Assembly: GCA_045649105.1 (NCBI GenBank)
Contig: JAZRPG010000022.1
Coordinates: forward strand, 28,651-92,650
Reading direction: 5' to 3'
Length of the DNA: 64,000 nucleotides
From: JAZRPG01 sp045649105
GTDB lineage: Bacteria; Bacillota; Clostridia; Oscillospirales; JAAYXM01
The translations under genes were made by a program, and so were the position numbers. Shown one piece after another: positions 35,700 through 44,952 of this stretch. How positions within the stretch are numbered: position 1 is the stretch's first letter; the number at the start of each line of letters is the position of its first letter. The notes beneath the pieces were generated by a model. It saw nothing but the letters and a program-made list of their open reading frames with translations. It ran no database searches and was not told the origin of the DNA.

Positions 35700-37160
35700 T
35701 TATGCGTCGTTTTGTGTCACGGAGTAGAACATATCCGGTATTTTTTCACCTTTTTTGATTATTTCAAAGGCCTCCAGAAGCTCATTGACCTCATCGATAC
35801 CGACGAAGAACTCAGGCTTGCGCCCGTCAATTATTGCGGCGAACTGACGCTCGTTCATCTTTGCAAGCTCAAGCGTTGATGTTCTGCCGTTCTTGAGTGT
35901 CGCCGTGATTTTAACGGCGCTTTCGCCGTATTTTGTGCCGTCCTGAAATTCACCTTGGAGGGTAAATCGAACAGTGCGCAGGTAGAGGTTCGTTGCATTG
36001 TCGGCTCCTAAATCCTTGCCGTCATATGAGCCCTCGAGTGCGTCGGGAGTAAGCCTCAGTTTAAATGAATGCTTCTCGCCGCCCGGAAGCTCATAGTCGA
36101 TGCGCGATATATCGGACGAGTTGTGGAACCAGACAAGGCGCATGATTATATCGGAATGGCTTATCGACATAAAGCCGATGTCCGCTTCTGTTACAAGAAC
36201 GCTCGGGATACCTTCGTTCATAACATATCTGCCGCCGCTGCTTGCCCTGTCGCCGATAAGAATGGAAACCTCCATGCCGTCAGTCGTTGTAAAGCGGAGG
36301 CGGGACGGATTGTCAAGTCCGTATTTTTTTAGGTCTTTTGGGTGGTCCTCGACGATTGACTGCGCGCGTATTTCAATTATTCTGTCCAAGAAGGAAGAAT
36401 ACAGTGTATCGGTTGACGCATCTGATGTTACGGGAGAAGTTATAAGATAATCCGAGGTGATTTTTGCCGCGACATTTTCGTCGTTTGTACCCGCGTCCTT
36501 CTTGCGGGTAAGGGCAATCGTCTTTTTGCCGGGACGCTCAAGGGAAACTGTCTGAAGCATATCAGATGTTTCCGGCGGGGAAAACAGTATAAATGAGCGG
36601 TAATCGGAAAGCGTAGCCATGAGTACATCTGCCGTAGTTCTGCCGACTGTGTAGACATTCTTTCTGTCACTGCGCTTTATATACACGCCTGAGCCGAGCG
36701 GGGTATCGTTTCCGATTATAAGCGTTATCTTTTCGCCGTCGGTAAAGGTAACCTTTATTGTGCGGCGCGGCGCGTCAAAGCCAAAAAGTGAATCCTCTCC
36801 GCCCTCGGGGATTTCCTCGACGGGAACGAGAAGTGAAACATAGCCGCTGAGAGTGAGAAGGTCAGCCATATTATAAGTAAGCTTCGGGTCACCGCCGCGG
36901 AGAGCTGCGGTCTGCATACCGTCGCTGCCCTTTGAGTAGTCAATTGCAAAATTCTCACCCTCGTCTGTGGATATCTCAACGCTCTTAACCTCCGAAGAGG
37001 AGCGGTCTACGATTTTTGAGAGGTTGGATGTGGAATGTGAGGGAGAGCTGCTGCCGGGTTCGTCGCTTATTGCAGGGAAAAGCTTATAAAGGCCGAAAAC
37101 TGCAACGGCGAGAACAACAAGGGCTATTGCTGTGATTATAAGCGGTTTAAGCTGTTTCAT
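35700..37160 (-). CDS. DUF4340-type extracytoplasmic protein
   Basis: A 486-residue protein with one N-terminal membrane segment (about residues 7-27), then a long extracytoplasmic part with repeated beta-rich units (KSVEISTDEGENFAID..., ..RTIKVTFTDGEKITLIIGNDTPLGSGVYI, ..RLRFTTTDGMEVSILIGDRASSGGRYV). These G(ND)xxxxG...Y(VI) repeats fit DUF4340 proteins, which occur with GldG-like ABC exporters. It is the last gene of that operon. The function is unknown; it probably rests on the outer face of the membrane as a partner of the GldG-like subunit. GGAGA precedes the ATG. Confidence 0.78.
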   Translation of the reverse strand: MKQLKPLIITAIALVVLAVAVFGLYKLFPAISDEPGSSSPSHSTSNLSKIVDRSSSEVKSVEISTDEGENFAIDYSKGSDGMQTAALRGGDPKLTYNMADLLTLSGYVSLLVPVEEIPEGGEDSLFGFDAPRRTIKVTFTDGEKITLIIGNDTPLGSGVYIKRSDRKNVYTVGRTTADVLMATLSDYRSFILFSPPETSDMLQTVSLERPGKKTIALTRKKDAGTNDENVAAKITSDYLITSPVTSDASTDTLYSSFLDRIIEIRAQSIVEDHPKDLKKYGLDNPSRLRFTTTDGMEVSILIGDRASSGGRYVMNEGIPSVLVTEADIGFMSISHSDIIMRLVWFHNSSDISRIDYELPGGEKHSFKLRLTPDALEGSYDGKDLGADNATNLYLRTVRFTLQGEFQDGTKYGESAVKITATLKNGRTSTLELAKMNERQFAAIIDGRKPEFFVGIDEVNELLEAFEIIKKGEKIPDMFYSVTQNDA

Positions 37161-37298
37161 AACAAATTCTCCAAGGAGAAACGGGCAAATTCCGGGGTAT
37201 CATTTACGGGGGATTGCCTTCGTTTCGTCAGTATACTCGGCAATACGCGCGATATTGCCTGTGGTTCTGCGTTATTGGGGGTGTCCGCAGAGCTTTGG

Positions 37299-38738
37299 CT
37301 ACTTATTGCGCCGGCGCAGGAAAACAAATATTCCGGCGGCTATTATAACAAGCGGTATTATGAATATAAGAACATTGCGGAGAAGTCTCGCTTGAGACTG
37401 AGAAATAAAGAGGTCGTAATTAGGCTCAACCTTCGGCATTATCTGCATGGTAAGCGTATTCGGGTTTGTATATTCAACAATTTCGGAGAGCAGACGGTTG
37501 TTAAACGCGCGTGAAATGCCGAGGACTTCCTCCGATGCAATTTCATCGGTGCCGAATGCGACAACGCGTGCAACGCCTGCGTCAATGTTTGCACCGAGCC
37601 TTCGCTGTGAAACCGTGCCGACGGTAAACGGCCCCGACTCATCATTGCCCTGTCGGGTCAGGACGGAGATGGGATTGTCCGCGGAGATGAGCTTTGCATA
37701 TGAGCCCTTGCCTGTCACCAGAAGCGGAGTGACCGAAGTGTAGTCTTTTTCCTGCCACAGAATATTTACGGGGCATGTGCGCGGCGCAACGATAAGAAGC
37801 TGACCCTGAGTCTCCTCATCTACAATGTCGGACGATGCAAGCTCGGGAACGACATAGACGGGGGACATAAGCGCGCTGTCCTCATCGCATACGACATACG
37901 GCGCGAAGGAGATTCCCCACTCTGAGAGATAGCGCTCAAGGACGGGTAGCTTCGGCGCTCTTATGCTCCAGAAGACATAGAGATTGTTCCCTGCAGTCTT
38001 CATATAAGCATCAAGAACGGCGATTTCCTCTGCGGAAAAGTCGGTCATGGGGGCTGAAATAACAAGGTTATTTACTCCCTCAGGGATACTTTTTGATAAT
38101 AAGTCAATATCGACGGGGCCAAAATTATTGCCTTTAAAAATATTGTTAAGTGCCGCGGGGCGTTCCTCACCGTGTCCCGTTACAAAGCCTGCGCCTGAAA
38201 CCTCGGGAGAGGCAACATAGAGAATTGCCGAGGTGAGAAGCTCCTCGCCCTGGAAGTATATCTTGTTCGTGTTATTGTTCATTGTAAAGGCGAATTGGTC
38301 GCTTTCGATTACGGTATAACGCTTGGGGCTCTCTATAACGAGTGCACGCGCTTTTGCGCCACGCGCCTTTGTGTACTTTTCAAAAAAAGCCGGGTTTTTA
38401 TTCGGGTCGATAAACTCGTGCTTGATTTTCCCGCCGGACTCTGTACTGTAGCGGGAGATAAGCTCGAGCGTACTGCTCATTGTGCTGTTTTTCTCCATGG
38501 AAGCACGCGTTGAGAGAATATATATTGTTATATCATCCTCAAGCGATGAGAGAACTTCCTTTGTATCTTCTGTAAGGGTGTATATGCCGGATTCGGTCAT
38601 GTCAATCTTCAGTGAAAAACGGTCTGTAAGAAAACCTGCAAGTATGTTCACAAGCACGACAACTGCGACAAAGAGAGCGACAAACACGGTGGAAATCGAT
38701 CCGTATTTGAATTTGCGCATATTAAATGAAAATTTCAT
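37299..38738 (-). CDS. GldG-like ABC transporter auxiliary membrane protein
   Basis: A 479-residue protein. An N-terminal helix (about 15-38) precedes a large extracytoplasmic domain (DMTESGIYTLTEDTKEVLSSLEDDITIYILST...), a C-terminal helix (NVLIFIIPLVIIAAGIFVFL) and a basic tail. The start of the domain is the GldG/IFT52-like fold seen in gliding and other ABC exporters. In Firmicutes and other non-gliders this set is not linked to gliding; it may handle a surface lipid or glycan. It is third in the operon. Confidence 0.8.
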   Translation of the reverse strand: MKFSFNMRKFKYGSISTVFVALFVAVVVLVNILAGFLTDRFSLKIDMTESGIYTLTEDTKEVLSSLEDDITIYILSTRASMEKNSTMSSTLELISRYSTESGGKIKHEFIDPNKNPAFFEKYTKARGAKARALVIESPKRYTVIESDQFAFTMNNNTNKIYFQGEELLTSAILYVASPEVSGAGFVTGHGEERPAALNNIFKGNNFGPVDIDLLSKSIPEGVNNLVISAPMTDFSAEEIAVLDAYMKTAGNNLYVFWSIRAPKLPVLERYLSEWGISFAPYVVCDEDSALMSPVYVVPELASSDIVDEETQGQLLIVAPRTCPVNILWQEKDYTSVTPLLVTGKGSYAKLISADNPISVLTRQGNDESGPFTVGTVSQRRLGANIDAGVARVVAFGTDEIASEEVLGISRAFNNRLLSEIVEYTNPNTLTMQIMPKVEPNYDLFISQSQARLLRNVLIFIIPLVIIAAGIFVFLRRRNK

Positions 38739-38838
38739 ATTCCTTATCCTCCATAGGTAAAAAGGGTAAATCCGAACCTTGTTTCCTGCGCGAATTTTTG
38801 CCCGGGTTTGTAAAAATGCTCAAAAAACTCCCCTGAAA

Positions 38839-39543
38839 TCAGCTCCAGCGGCGCTTGTCTATCACGCGCGATGTAAAGAAGAGGAACAGCACCGAGAGGC
38901 TTATAAAGTACACAATGTCTGCAAGGGAGAATCTTCCGGAAAAGAAGCTGGAAAAGCGTGTGATTATTGAAAGGAAAGATGTAACACGCGAAATGATTTC
39001 TATATCGGTGTTCTGGAAAGCGAGGTTAAGGAAGAAGAACAGCGACAGCGTGGCCATTGAGGCAAGCGCTGAGATTATCTGGCTTTCCGTGAGCGAGGAC
39101 ATAAACTGCGATATTGCGATATACGCACCTGCTGCGAAGATAATTGCGATGTAATTTCCGATGCTTACTCCGACTTGCAGAGTGCCGAATATGAGAGACA
39201 GAATCGGGTATATAAGCGTCAGCGAAAGTGAGCATAAGAAAAGCGCAAGAGCCGCGAAATATTTTCCGAGAACAATGTCGGATATAGAGACGGGGGCTGT
39301 AAGAAGAAGCTGGTCCGTCTTCTGTTTGCGCTCCTCACTCCAGATGCGCATTGTCATAAGCGGAATAAGGAAAATCATCGCTATAAGCATATAGGAAAAC
39401 ATATAGATAAAGGAGCTCTGATAAAAGACAATGTTGTTAAAATAATAAATGATGTTCATAATGAGCGCAAAGGCTGCGCAGTATACAAAGCCTATACCGC
39501 CTGTGAAATATGAGCGGAACTCGCGCTTGAATATTGCTTTCAT
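38839..39543 (-). CDS. ABC-2 type transporter permease (GldF-like)
   Basis: A 234-residue membrane protein with six helices, starting MKAIFKREFRSYFTGGIGFV, the usual opening of ABC-2 permeases that accompany a GldG-like subunit (cytoplasmic amphipathic helix, then helix 1). It contains MRIWSEERKQKTDQLLLTAPVS, the conserved loop. It overlaps the ATPase gene by four bases and would form the exporter with it. Confidence 0.85.
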   Translation of the reverse strand: MKAIFKREFRSYFTGGIGFVYCAAFALIMNIIYYFNNIVFYQSSFIYMFSYMLIAMIFLIPLMTMRIWSEERKQKTDQLLLTAPVSISDIVLGKYFAALALFLCSLSLTLIYPILSLIFGTLQVGVSIGNYIAIIFAAGAYIAISQFMSSLTESQIISALASMATLSLFFFLNLAFQNTDIEIISRVTSFLSIITRFSSFFSGRFSLADIVYFISLSVLFLFFTSRVIDKRRWS

Positions 39544-40490
39544 TGTGCGTCCTCCTTATCCTTCTGAGTGAGTCTTGCAAAGACTGATTCGAGAGAGACA
39601 TCAACCGATGCAAAGGAGAGAAGCGGACAGTCTGCCTCGGCAAGCGCGTAAAAAAGCGGCTTGCGGATATCGGCGCTGTCTTTTGCGGTTATGATATACT
39701 CACGCGCGCCGCCTTCTTCCTGTGCGTCGCCCGGAGTAACATCGTCTACACCCTCAACGCCTTTTACGGCAGGGATGATTTTTTCGGAATCGCCCTCGAT
39801 TTTTGCCGAGAAGCGCATCTCACCGCCTATATTGTGCAGGAGGTTACGGACCGTGTCATCAGCGACGATTTCGCCCTCGTTTATAACGACGACGCGCTCG
39901 CAAACAGCACTGACCTCAGGAATGATATGCGTGGAGAGTATGACTGTTTTGTCACGACCGAGGTTTTTAATAAGATTTCTTATTTCCACTATCTGGTTAG
40001 GGTCAAGGCCGACCGTCGGCTCATCGAGAATAAGAACATCCGGGTCGCCGATTAGAGCCTGTGCAAGGCCGACGCGCTGGCGGTAGCCTTTTGACAGATT
40101 GCGGATAACACGCGCCCTCACATGCCCGATGCCGACAAGCTCGCAGATGCGGGCAATATGAGCCTCGCGCTCGGAGGATACTTTCTTGAGCTCAAATACA
40201 AATTTCAGATATTCGTCCACTGTCATATCAAAGTATAGCGGCGGCTGCTCGGGAAGATATCCTATATGGCGGCGGGCTTCAAGAGCGTCGTCGAGAACAT
40301 CGTACCCTGCAATGGAGACGCTTCCGCCCGTTGCGGAAAGGTATCCTGTGACGATGTTCATGGTAGTGCTTTTTCCGGCGCCGTTGGGGCCGAGAAAGCC
40401 GACTATTTCGCCTTTTTTCACTCCGAATGAGATGCCTTTTACAGCTTCTTTCGGGCCATATCGCTTTGTGAGATTTTTAATTTGTATCAT
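39540..40490 (-). CDS. ABC transporter ATPase (GldA/CcmA-like)
   Basis: A 316-residue ATPase of the ABC-2 exporter class. It has Walker A GPNGAGKST (34-42), the LSKGYRQRVGLAQAL signature, Walker B VLILDEPTVGLDP and switch His in ILSTHI. A C-terminal 90-residue extension (RFSAKIEGDSEKIIPAVKGVEGV...) is typical of the GldA group. It is the first gene of the four-gene exporter set. Confidence 0.9.
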   Translation of the reverse strand: MIQIKNLTKRYGPKEAVKGISFGVKKGEIVGFLGPNGAGKSTTMNIVTGYLSATGGSVSIAGYDVLDDALEARRHIGYLPEQPPLYFDMTVDEYLKFVFELKKVSSEREAHIARICELVGIGHVRARVIRNLSKGYRQRVGLAQALIGDPDVLILDEPTVGLDPNQIVEIRNLIKNLGRDKTVILSTHIIPEVSAVCERVVVINEGEIVADDTVRNLLHNIGGEMRFSAKIEGDSEKIIPAVKGVEGVDDVTPGDAQEEGGAREYIITAKDSADIRKPLFYALAEADCPLLSFASVDVSLESVFARLTQKDKEDAQ

Positions 40491-40550
40491 AAGCTTAACC
40501 TCTTCTGCGTTTTATACCGTATACAATAACACATTTAAAGATATGTTTTG

Positions 40551-42350
40551 TTAATTTTCTGTGAAATTGATATCTTTTGAAATTTCAATATGCAAATCAG
40601 AAAGCTGAACATCCTCGACAAAGTCAGGAGATGCCATCATAATCTCGGATGCATTCTGAACCTTCGGGAAGGCAATAACATCGCGGATAGAGTCGCAGCC
40701 TGCCAGAAGCATAACAAGCCTGTCGAGGCCGAATGCCATGCCGCCGTGCGGCGGTGCGCCGTAGGAAAATGCCTCTATCATATGCCCGAAACGGCTCTGA
40801 GCCTCCTCTTTTGTAAAGCCGAGCGCGCGGAACATGCGCTCCTGAAGCTCGGACGAGTGGATGCGTATTGAACCGCCGCCGACCTCGCTTCCGTTGATGA
40901 CAAGGTCATATGCCTTTGCGCGGGCCGATGCGGGGTCACTTGTGACAAGCTCTATATCCTCGTCACGCGGCGAGGTGAACGGGTGATGCTTTGCAACAAA
41001 GCGGTCTTCCTCCTCGGAGTACTCAAAGAGCGGGAAGTCGACGACCCACAGAAGGTCAAAGCGGTTTTCGTCTATTGCGCCGAGACGCTTTGCGCACTCA
41101 AGGCGCAACGCGCCGAGAGAGGTCATGACCGTCTCGTCGTTTGTGTCTGCAACGACAAATATAACATCCCCGTCTGCGAGCTCTGCGCGCTCACAGATTG
41201 CCTTTACCTCGTCCTCTGTGAGGAATTTTGCAAAGCTTGAGGTCATTGCTCCGTCGGAGAGCTTGAGCCATGCAAGACCCTTTGCGCGATATGTCTTTAT
41301 CCATTCGGCAAGCGCGTCAATTTCCTTGCGTGCAAATTTTGCGCCGCCGTCGACCTTTATCATGCGTACACTGCCGCCGCCCTCAACTGCAGAGGAGAAT
41401 ACCTTAAATCCACATGTCTTTGCTATGTCCGAGATATCGCGAAGCTCAAACCCGAAGCGTGTGTCAGGCTTGTCCGAGCCGAAGCGCGACATTGCCTCGG
41501 AATATGGCATGCGGCGGAGCGGAAGTTCAACCTTAATTCCGAGTATCTCCTCAAAAAGGCGGGCGGCAAAGCCCTCGTTTATGCCCATGACATCATCCAT
41601 GTCGGCAAATGACATCTCAAGGTCAATCTGTGTAAATTCCGGCTGGCGGTCTGCGCGAAGGTCCTCATCGCGGAAGCAACGCGCAATCTGCATGTATCTG
41701 TCAAAGCCTGCAAGCATAAGAAGCTGTTTATACTGCTGGGGTGACTGCGGAAGCGCATAGAATTTTCCGGGGTGAACGCGGGACGGAACAAGATAGTCGC
41801 GCGCGCCCTCGGGTGTGGATTTTGTAAGCATGGGTGTCTCTATTTCATAAAAGCCGCACTCGTCATAGTAGTCGCGCGCAAGCTTTGTTATGCGATGACG
41901 AAGCGCAATTGTGCGCTGCATGTCAGGGCGGCGCAGGTCAAGATATCTGTACTTAAGGCGAAGAACATCGTTTACATCACTGTTCTCGACTATTTCAAAC
42001 GGAGGCGTATTAGCCTTTGAAAGAATGCGCATTTCGCTTGCGAGGATTTCGACAGCGCCTGTCGGTATTCTGTCGGTGATTGCGCCCTCGCCACGGCTCC
42101 TTACCGTACCGCGCACGGCGAGAACATACTCGCTTCTGACGGTGAATGCCTTTGCAAACAAATCGCCTGCAACAGCTTCGTCAAATGTGCACTGCACGAT
42201 GCCGGAGCGGTCGCGCAGGTCGATAAATATAAGTCCGCCGAGGTTTCGCATGCGCTGAACCCAGCCGCATACGACGACCTCTTTGCCTATATGCTCACTG
42301 CGGAAGGTTCCGCAGTAGTCGGTTCTTTTCATTCCTGTAATGTTTTCCAT
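40551..42350 (-). CDS. aspS: Aspartyl-tRNA synthetase
   Basis: A 599-residue class II synthetase of the bacterial type. It has an N-terminal OB-fold (VVVCGWVQRMRNLGGLIFIDLRDRSGIVQ), the catalytic core with motif 2 (FRDEDLRADRQPEFTQIDLE) and motif 3 (GMAFGLDRLVMLLAG), and a bacteria-specific GAD insert. It charges tRNA-Asp (and perhaps tRNA-Asn if gatCAB exists elsewhere). AGGAGC precedes the ATG by 7 bases. It follows hisS by 32 bases, a common clostridial pair. No T-box was seen. Confidence 0.97.
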   Translation of the reverse strand: MENITGMKRTDYCGTFRSEHIGKEVVVCGWVQRMRNLGGLIFIDLRDRSGIVQCTFDEAVAGDLFAKAFTVRSEYVLAVRGTVRSRGEGAITDRIPTGAVEILASEMRILSKANTPPFEIVENSDVNDVLRLKYRYLDLRRPDMQRTIALRHRITKLARDYYDECGFYEIETPMLTKSTPEGARDYLVPSRVHPGKFYALPQSPQQYKQLLMLAGFDRYMQIARCFRDEDLRADRQPEFTQIDLEMSFADMDDVMGINEGFAARLFEEILGIKVELPLRRMPYSEAMSRFGSDKPDTRFGFELRDISDIAKTCGFKVFSSAVEGGGSVRMIKVDGGAKFARKEIDALAEWIKTYRAKGLAWLKLSDGAMTSSFAKFLTEDEVKAICERAELADGDVIFVVADTNDETVMTSLGALRLECAKRLGAIDENRFDLLWVVDFPLFEYSEEEDRFVAKHHPFTSPRDEDIELVTSDPASARAKAYDLVINGSEVGGGSIRIHSSELQERMFRALGFTKEEAQSRFGHMIEAFSYGAPPHGGMAFGLDRLVMLLAGCDSIRDVIAFPKVQNASEIMMASPDFVEDVQLSDLHIEISKDINFTEN

Positions 42351-42382
42351 GTCAAAAGCTCCTATTCTGCCGCAGAACCGGC

Positions 42383-43642
42383 TTAAAATTCAATATCAGC
42401 TATCGCGCGTGCAGAAAGCTCGCACTCCTTGCGGCTTCCGTCTGCCATGTTCTTAACCGTCACGCGCCCTGAGGCAAGCTCATCATCACCGATTACGAGC
42501 GATTTCTTTGCGCCGGTCTTGTCTGCGTATTTCATCTGTGCTTTAAGTGAGCGGCCCGTGGTGTCGCGCTCTGCAGAAATGCCGAGCGTTCGAAGCTCGT
42601 ATACGAGCTTGTGTGCCGCGGCTTCTGCCGCATCGCCCATATGTGCGATGAAAATATCCGGCACGACGTCATTTTTCGGAACGTTCCCTACGGCTTCAAG
42701 AGTGAGCATGAGCCGCTCGATTCCGCAACCGAAGCCGAGACCGGGCATGTCGGGCCCGCCGAGGCTTCCGACAAGGCCGTTGTATCTGCCGCCGCCGCAG
42801 ACGGTAGCCTGCGCGCCGAGGTGGCTTGACACAAATTCAAATACGGTGTTTGTGTAATAATCAAGTCCGCGGACAAGCATCGGGTCGACTACATATGCGA
42901 TTCCCGTATCATCGAGAAGACGGCGAAGCTTTTCAAAGTGTGCACGGCATGAATCGCAAAGAAAATCAGAGATTTTCGGGGCGTCAAGCGCAATGTTTTT
43001 GCATATGCTGCTTTTACAGTCGAGGATACGCATGGGGTTGCGCTCAAGGCGGTCATTGCATGTGTCGCAGAGCTCTCCGCGGCGGCTCTCAAAATATTCA
43101 CGCAGAGCAGCGTGGTAGCCGCGGCGGCATTCGCCGCAGCCGCAGGAGTTTATATGAAGCTCTGTGCCCGTGATGCCAAGCTCGGAAAGCATTGTCGCGA
43201 CGAGGGAGATAACCTCGGCATCGGCAGATGCGTCAGAGCTTCCGAAATATTCAACGCCGAACTGATGGTGCTCGCGCAGGCGGCCTGCCTGCGGCTTTTC
43301 ATAGCGGAAATTCGGCGCGATATAGAAGACCTTAAGCGGGAGCCCCTTTGTATGCAGCGAGTTTTCAATAAAACTGCGCACAACAGAGGCAGTGCCCTCA
43401 GGACGGAGTGCGATGTGTCTGCCGCCCTTGTCGAGAAAGTCATACATTTCTTTCTGAACGACATCGGTAGTATCGCCGACACCGCGGTTAAAGAGCGCAA
43501 TATCTTCAAATGTGGGGAAGCGTATTTCCCTGAAGCCGAAACGGTGCGCAAGACGGCGCAATTTATCTTCAAGAGCTTGCCATTTTTCAGACTCGCCGGG
43601 GAGAATATCACGCGTGCCGCGCGGTGCAGTTATCTTTTCCAT
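42383..43642 (-). CDS. hisS: Histidyl-tRNA synthetase
   Basis: A 419-residue class II synthetase. It opens with PRGTRDILPGE, has motif 2 (APNFRYEKPQAGRLREHHQFGVEYFG), the histidine-specific LVRGLDYYTNTVFE, GGGRYNGLV and motif 3 GFGCGIERL, and ends in the anticodon-binding domain. A four-Cys cluster in the insert (CGCGECRRGYH..CDTCNDR..C) is notable but known in clostridial HisS. Cotranscribed with aspS. Confidence 0.97.
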   Translation of the reverse strand: MEKITAPRGTRDILPGESEKWQALEDKLRRLAHRFGFREIRFPTFEDIALFNRGVGDTTDVVQKEMYDFLDKGGRHIALRPEGTASVVRSFIENSLHTKGLPLKVFYIAPNFRYEKPQAGRLREHHQFGVEYFGSSDASADAEVISLVATMLSELGITGTELHINSCGCGECRRGYHAALREYFESRRGELCDTCNDRLERNPMRILDCKSSICKNIALDAPKISDFLCDSCRAHFEKLRRLLDDTGIAYVVDPMLVRGLDYYTNTVFEFVSSHLGAQATVCGGGRYNGLVGSLGGPDMPGLGFGCGIERLMLTLEAVGNVPKNDVVPDIFIAHMGDAAEAAAHKLVYELRTLGISAERDTTGRSLKAQMKYADKTGAKKSLVIGDDELASGRVTVKNMADGSRKECELSARAIADIEF

Positions 43643-43784
43643 GCAATCACTCTGCCTTTATATATAAATATGTATTGTATCAGAAAATTTTATCCTATTT
43701 CAGGCAAAATGTCAAGTTGTGCGTGTTGGCAATAATGCGCAGATAAGGCAAATATTTTGCATTTTCTTATTCATTTTTTTGTAA

Positions 43785-43790
43785 TATAAT
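43785..43790 (+). promoter_or_regulatory. -10 element upstream of the MecA-like gene
   Basis: TATAAT with AT-rich upstream DNA, 38 bases before the start codon. A clear -35 was not found at 16-18 bases. Confidence 0.4.
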
Positions 43791-43828
43791 GATTGAAAAG
43801 AAAATATTTTGACAAAGAGGGCAAGTGT

Positions 43829-44293
43829 ATGGAAATACAGATGATAAAAGACGGTGTTTTAGCGGCGTTTGTCAGTCATGATGAGCTTACGGAGAGAGGT
43901 CTTTCCGACGGGAGATTCAATTCCGAGAGTGCACACGATATAGCCCGCGAGGCGCTTTTTGAGTCGGGCGAGAGAAATATCGGCGAAATTGAGGTTGATG
44001 CGTACATAAACGGCTGCGGGCTTATGCTGTTTGCTGCAGTGCGGAAAGAGGGCAAAAGCGCCGTAAAATTCAGCTCACTTGAAGCTTTGCTTTCATATGT
44101 TGCATGCCTTCCGCGGGATACGGAATCGCGCCTTGTCCTCTTGGACGGAGAGTATTGCCTGATTTCCCCCTGCTTATCTCAGAAGGCTCGGGAGTATGGC
44201 GAGGTGTGCAGATGTACGGAGGATATCATGTGCGCGGCGCCGCTTATAAAAAAGCAAGCCGTTGCGCAGTTATATAACTATTTTCATTTGTAG
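43829..44293 (+). CDS. Divergent MecA-like Clp adaptor protein
   Basis: A 154-residue protein that I read as a MecA relative. The N-terminus MEIQMIKDGVLAAFVSHDEL..RGL, then IEVDAYINGCGLMLFAAV in the place of MecA's acidic-linker-adjacent strand, and a C-terminal FSSLEALLSYVACLP...YCLI...EYGEVCRCTEDIM...QLYNYF segment parallels the MecA ClpC-binding domain. MecA feeds substrates to ClpC-ClpP. It is shorter than usual MecA (about 220) and lacks the long acidic linker. The ATG at 43829 has GAGGG 7 bases upstream. It is probably a lone gene; the family call is moderate. Confidence 0.6.
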   Translation: MEIQMIKDGVLAAFVSHDELTERGLSDGRFNSESAHDIAREALFESGERNIGEIEVDAYINGCGLMLFAAVRKEGKSAVKFSSLEALLSYVACLPRDTESRLVLLDGEYCLISPCLSQKAREYGEVCRCTEDIMCAAPLIKKQAVAQLYNYFHL

Positions 44294-44336
44294 AAAAACA
44301 TCCCTGCCCTTTATGCCGAGTGTTCTAAAGGACAGT

Positions 44337-44369
44337 AAAAGCCTTGAACTCGTTGAGTTCAAGGCTTTT
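44337..44369. terminator. Bidirectional terminator
   Basis: A perfect 15-bp stem (44337-44351 with 44355-44369), 3-base loop, between the MecA-like gene (plus) and the membrane protein gene (minus). Confidence 0.88.
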
Positions 44370-44408
44370 CTATTATCCCTTTGCACAAGAGAACCTAGAA
44401 ACGATTTT

Positions 44409-44837
44409 TTATATTCTATCGTTTATGTACTTTGCAATTCTGCTTGCATCAGACGATGATACACCTATTTTGTATATCACTCCGTTGCTGTTTATTAAAA
44501 GCTTATCTTTATTTACAGACACACTTGATATTTTGTCATAGCTTAAAGAAAAAGAAGCACGAGTGAAATTAATAAGTCCTTCTCCTTGAATATAATTTTC
44601 GAAAACAGAGATGCAGGTTTTTGAAAATTTGGCTCCGATCACGATTATAAAAATTCCTACACATTTTATTAAGAGATCAATTATGGTAGTTGTCATCGCA
44701 AGCTCATCTTCATTTCTGCTCCCTTCAATTCCAAAAGAGAAAACAGTGGTAATTATAACTGTAAAAATTATTATAGCAATTCCAATCATAATCAGTTTTT
44801 TGCCGCTTCCTTGCACACTTATAACAGGGTTGTTCAT
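44409..44837 (-). CDS. Small membrane protein of unknown function
   Basis: A 142-residue protein with two hydrophobic segments (KKLIMIGIAIIIFTVIITTVF and IIDLLIKCVGIFIIVIGAKF), then a C-terminal soluble part (ISVFENYIQGEGLINF..FSLSYDKISSVSVNKDKLLINSNGVIYKIGVS) that resembles a bacterial PH-like fold, common in small Firmicutes membrane proteins. The ATG at 44837 has GGAGG 7 bases upstream, so an in-frame ATG further up is not used. Low-GC composition unlike hisS or pnt. No functional motif is seen. Confidence 0.65.
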   Translation of the reverse strand: MNNPVISVQGSGKKLIMIGIAIIIFTVIITTVFSFGIEGSRNEDELAMTTTIIDLLIKCVGIFIIVIGAKFSKTCISVFENYIQGEGLINFTRASFSLSYDKISSVSVNKDKLLINSNGVIYKIGVSSSDASRIAKYINDRI

Positions 44838-44922
44838 AATTTTACCTCCAAGTTTTATTTTTGCGCATATTATCTGTTGGAGCTTCATCTTTTCACCACC
44901 TATCAGCTATAGACTTACAAAT

Positions 44923-44950
44923 AAAAAATGCGCCTACCGAAGCAGACGCA
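44923..44950 (-). terminator. UUCG-tetraloop terminator
   Basis: Minus strand TGCGTCTGC-TTCG-GTAGGCGCA followed by TTTTTT, a classic hyperstable terminator. It sits just upstream of the small membrane protein gene, so it must end a transcript coming from the 45-kb side. Confidence 0.88.
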
Positions 44951-44952
44951 CA

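Noticed and set aside
40590..43735. Several open frames opposite aspS and hisS
   Set aside because: They are antisense shadows produced by GC-rich codon bias in the synthetase genes.
43643..43828. T-box leader for hisS/aspS
   Set aside because: The region upstream of hisS is short, and no T-box consensus or antiterminator was found.
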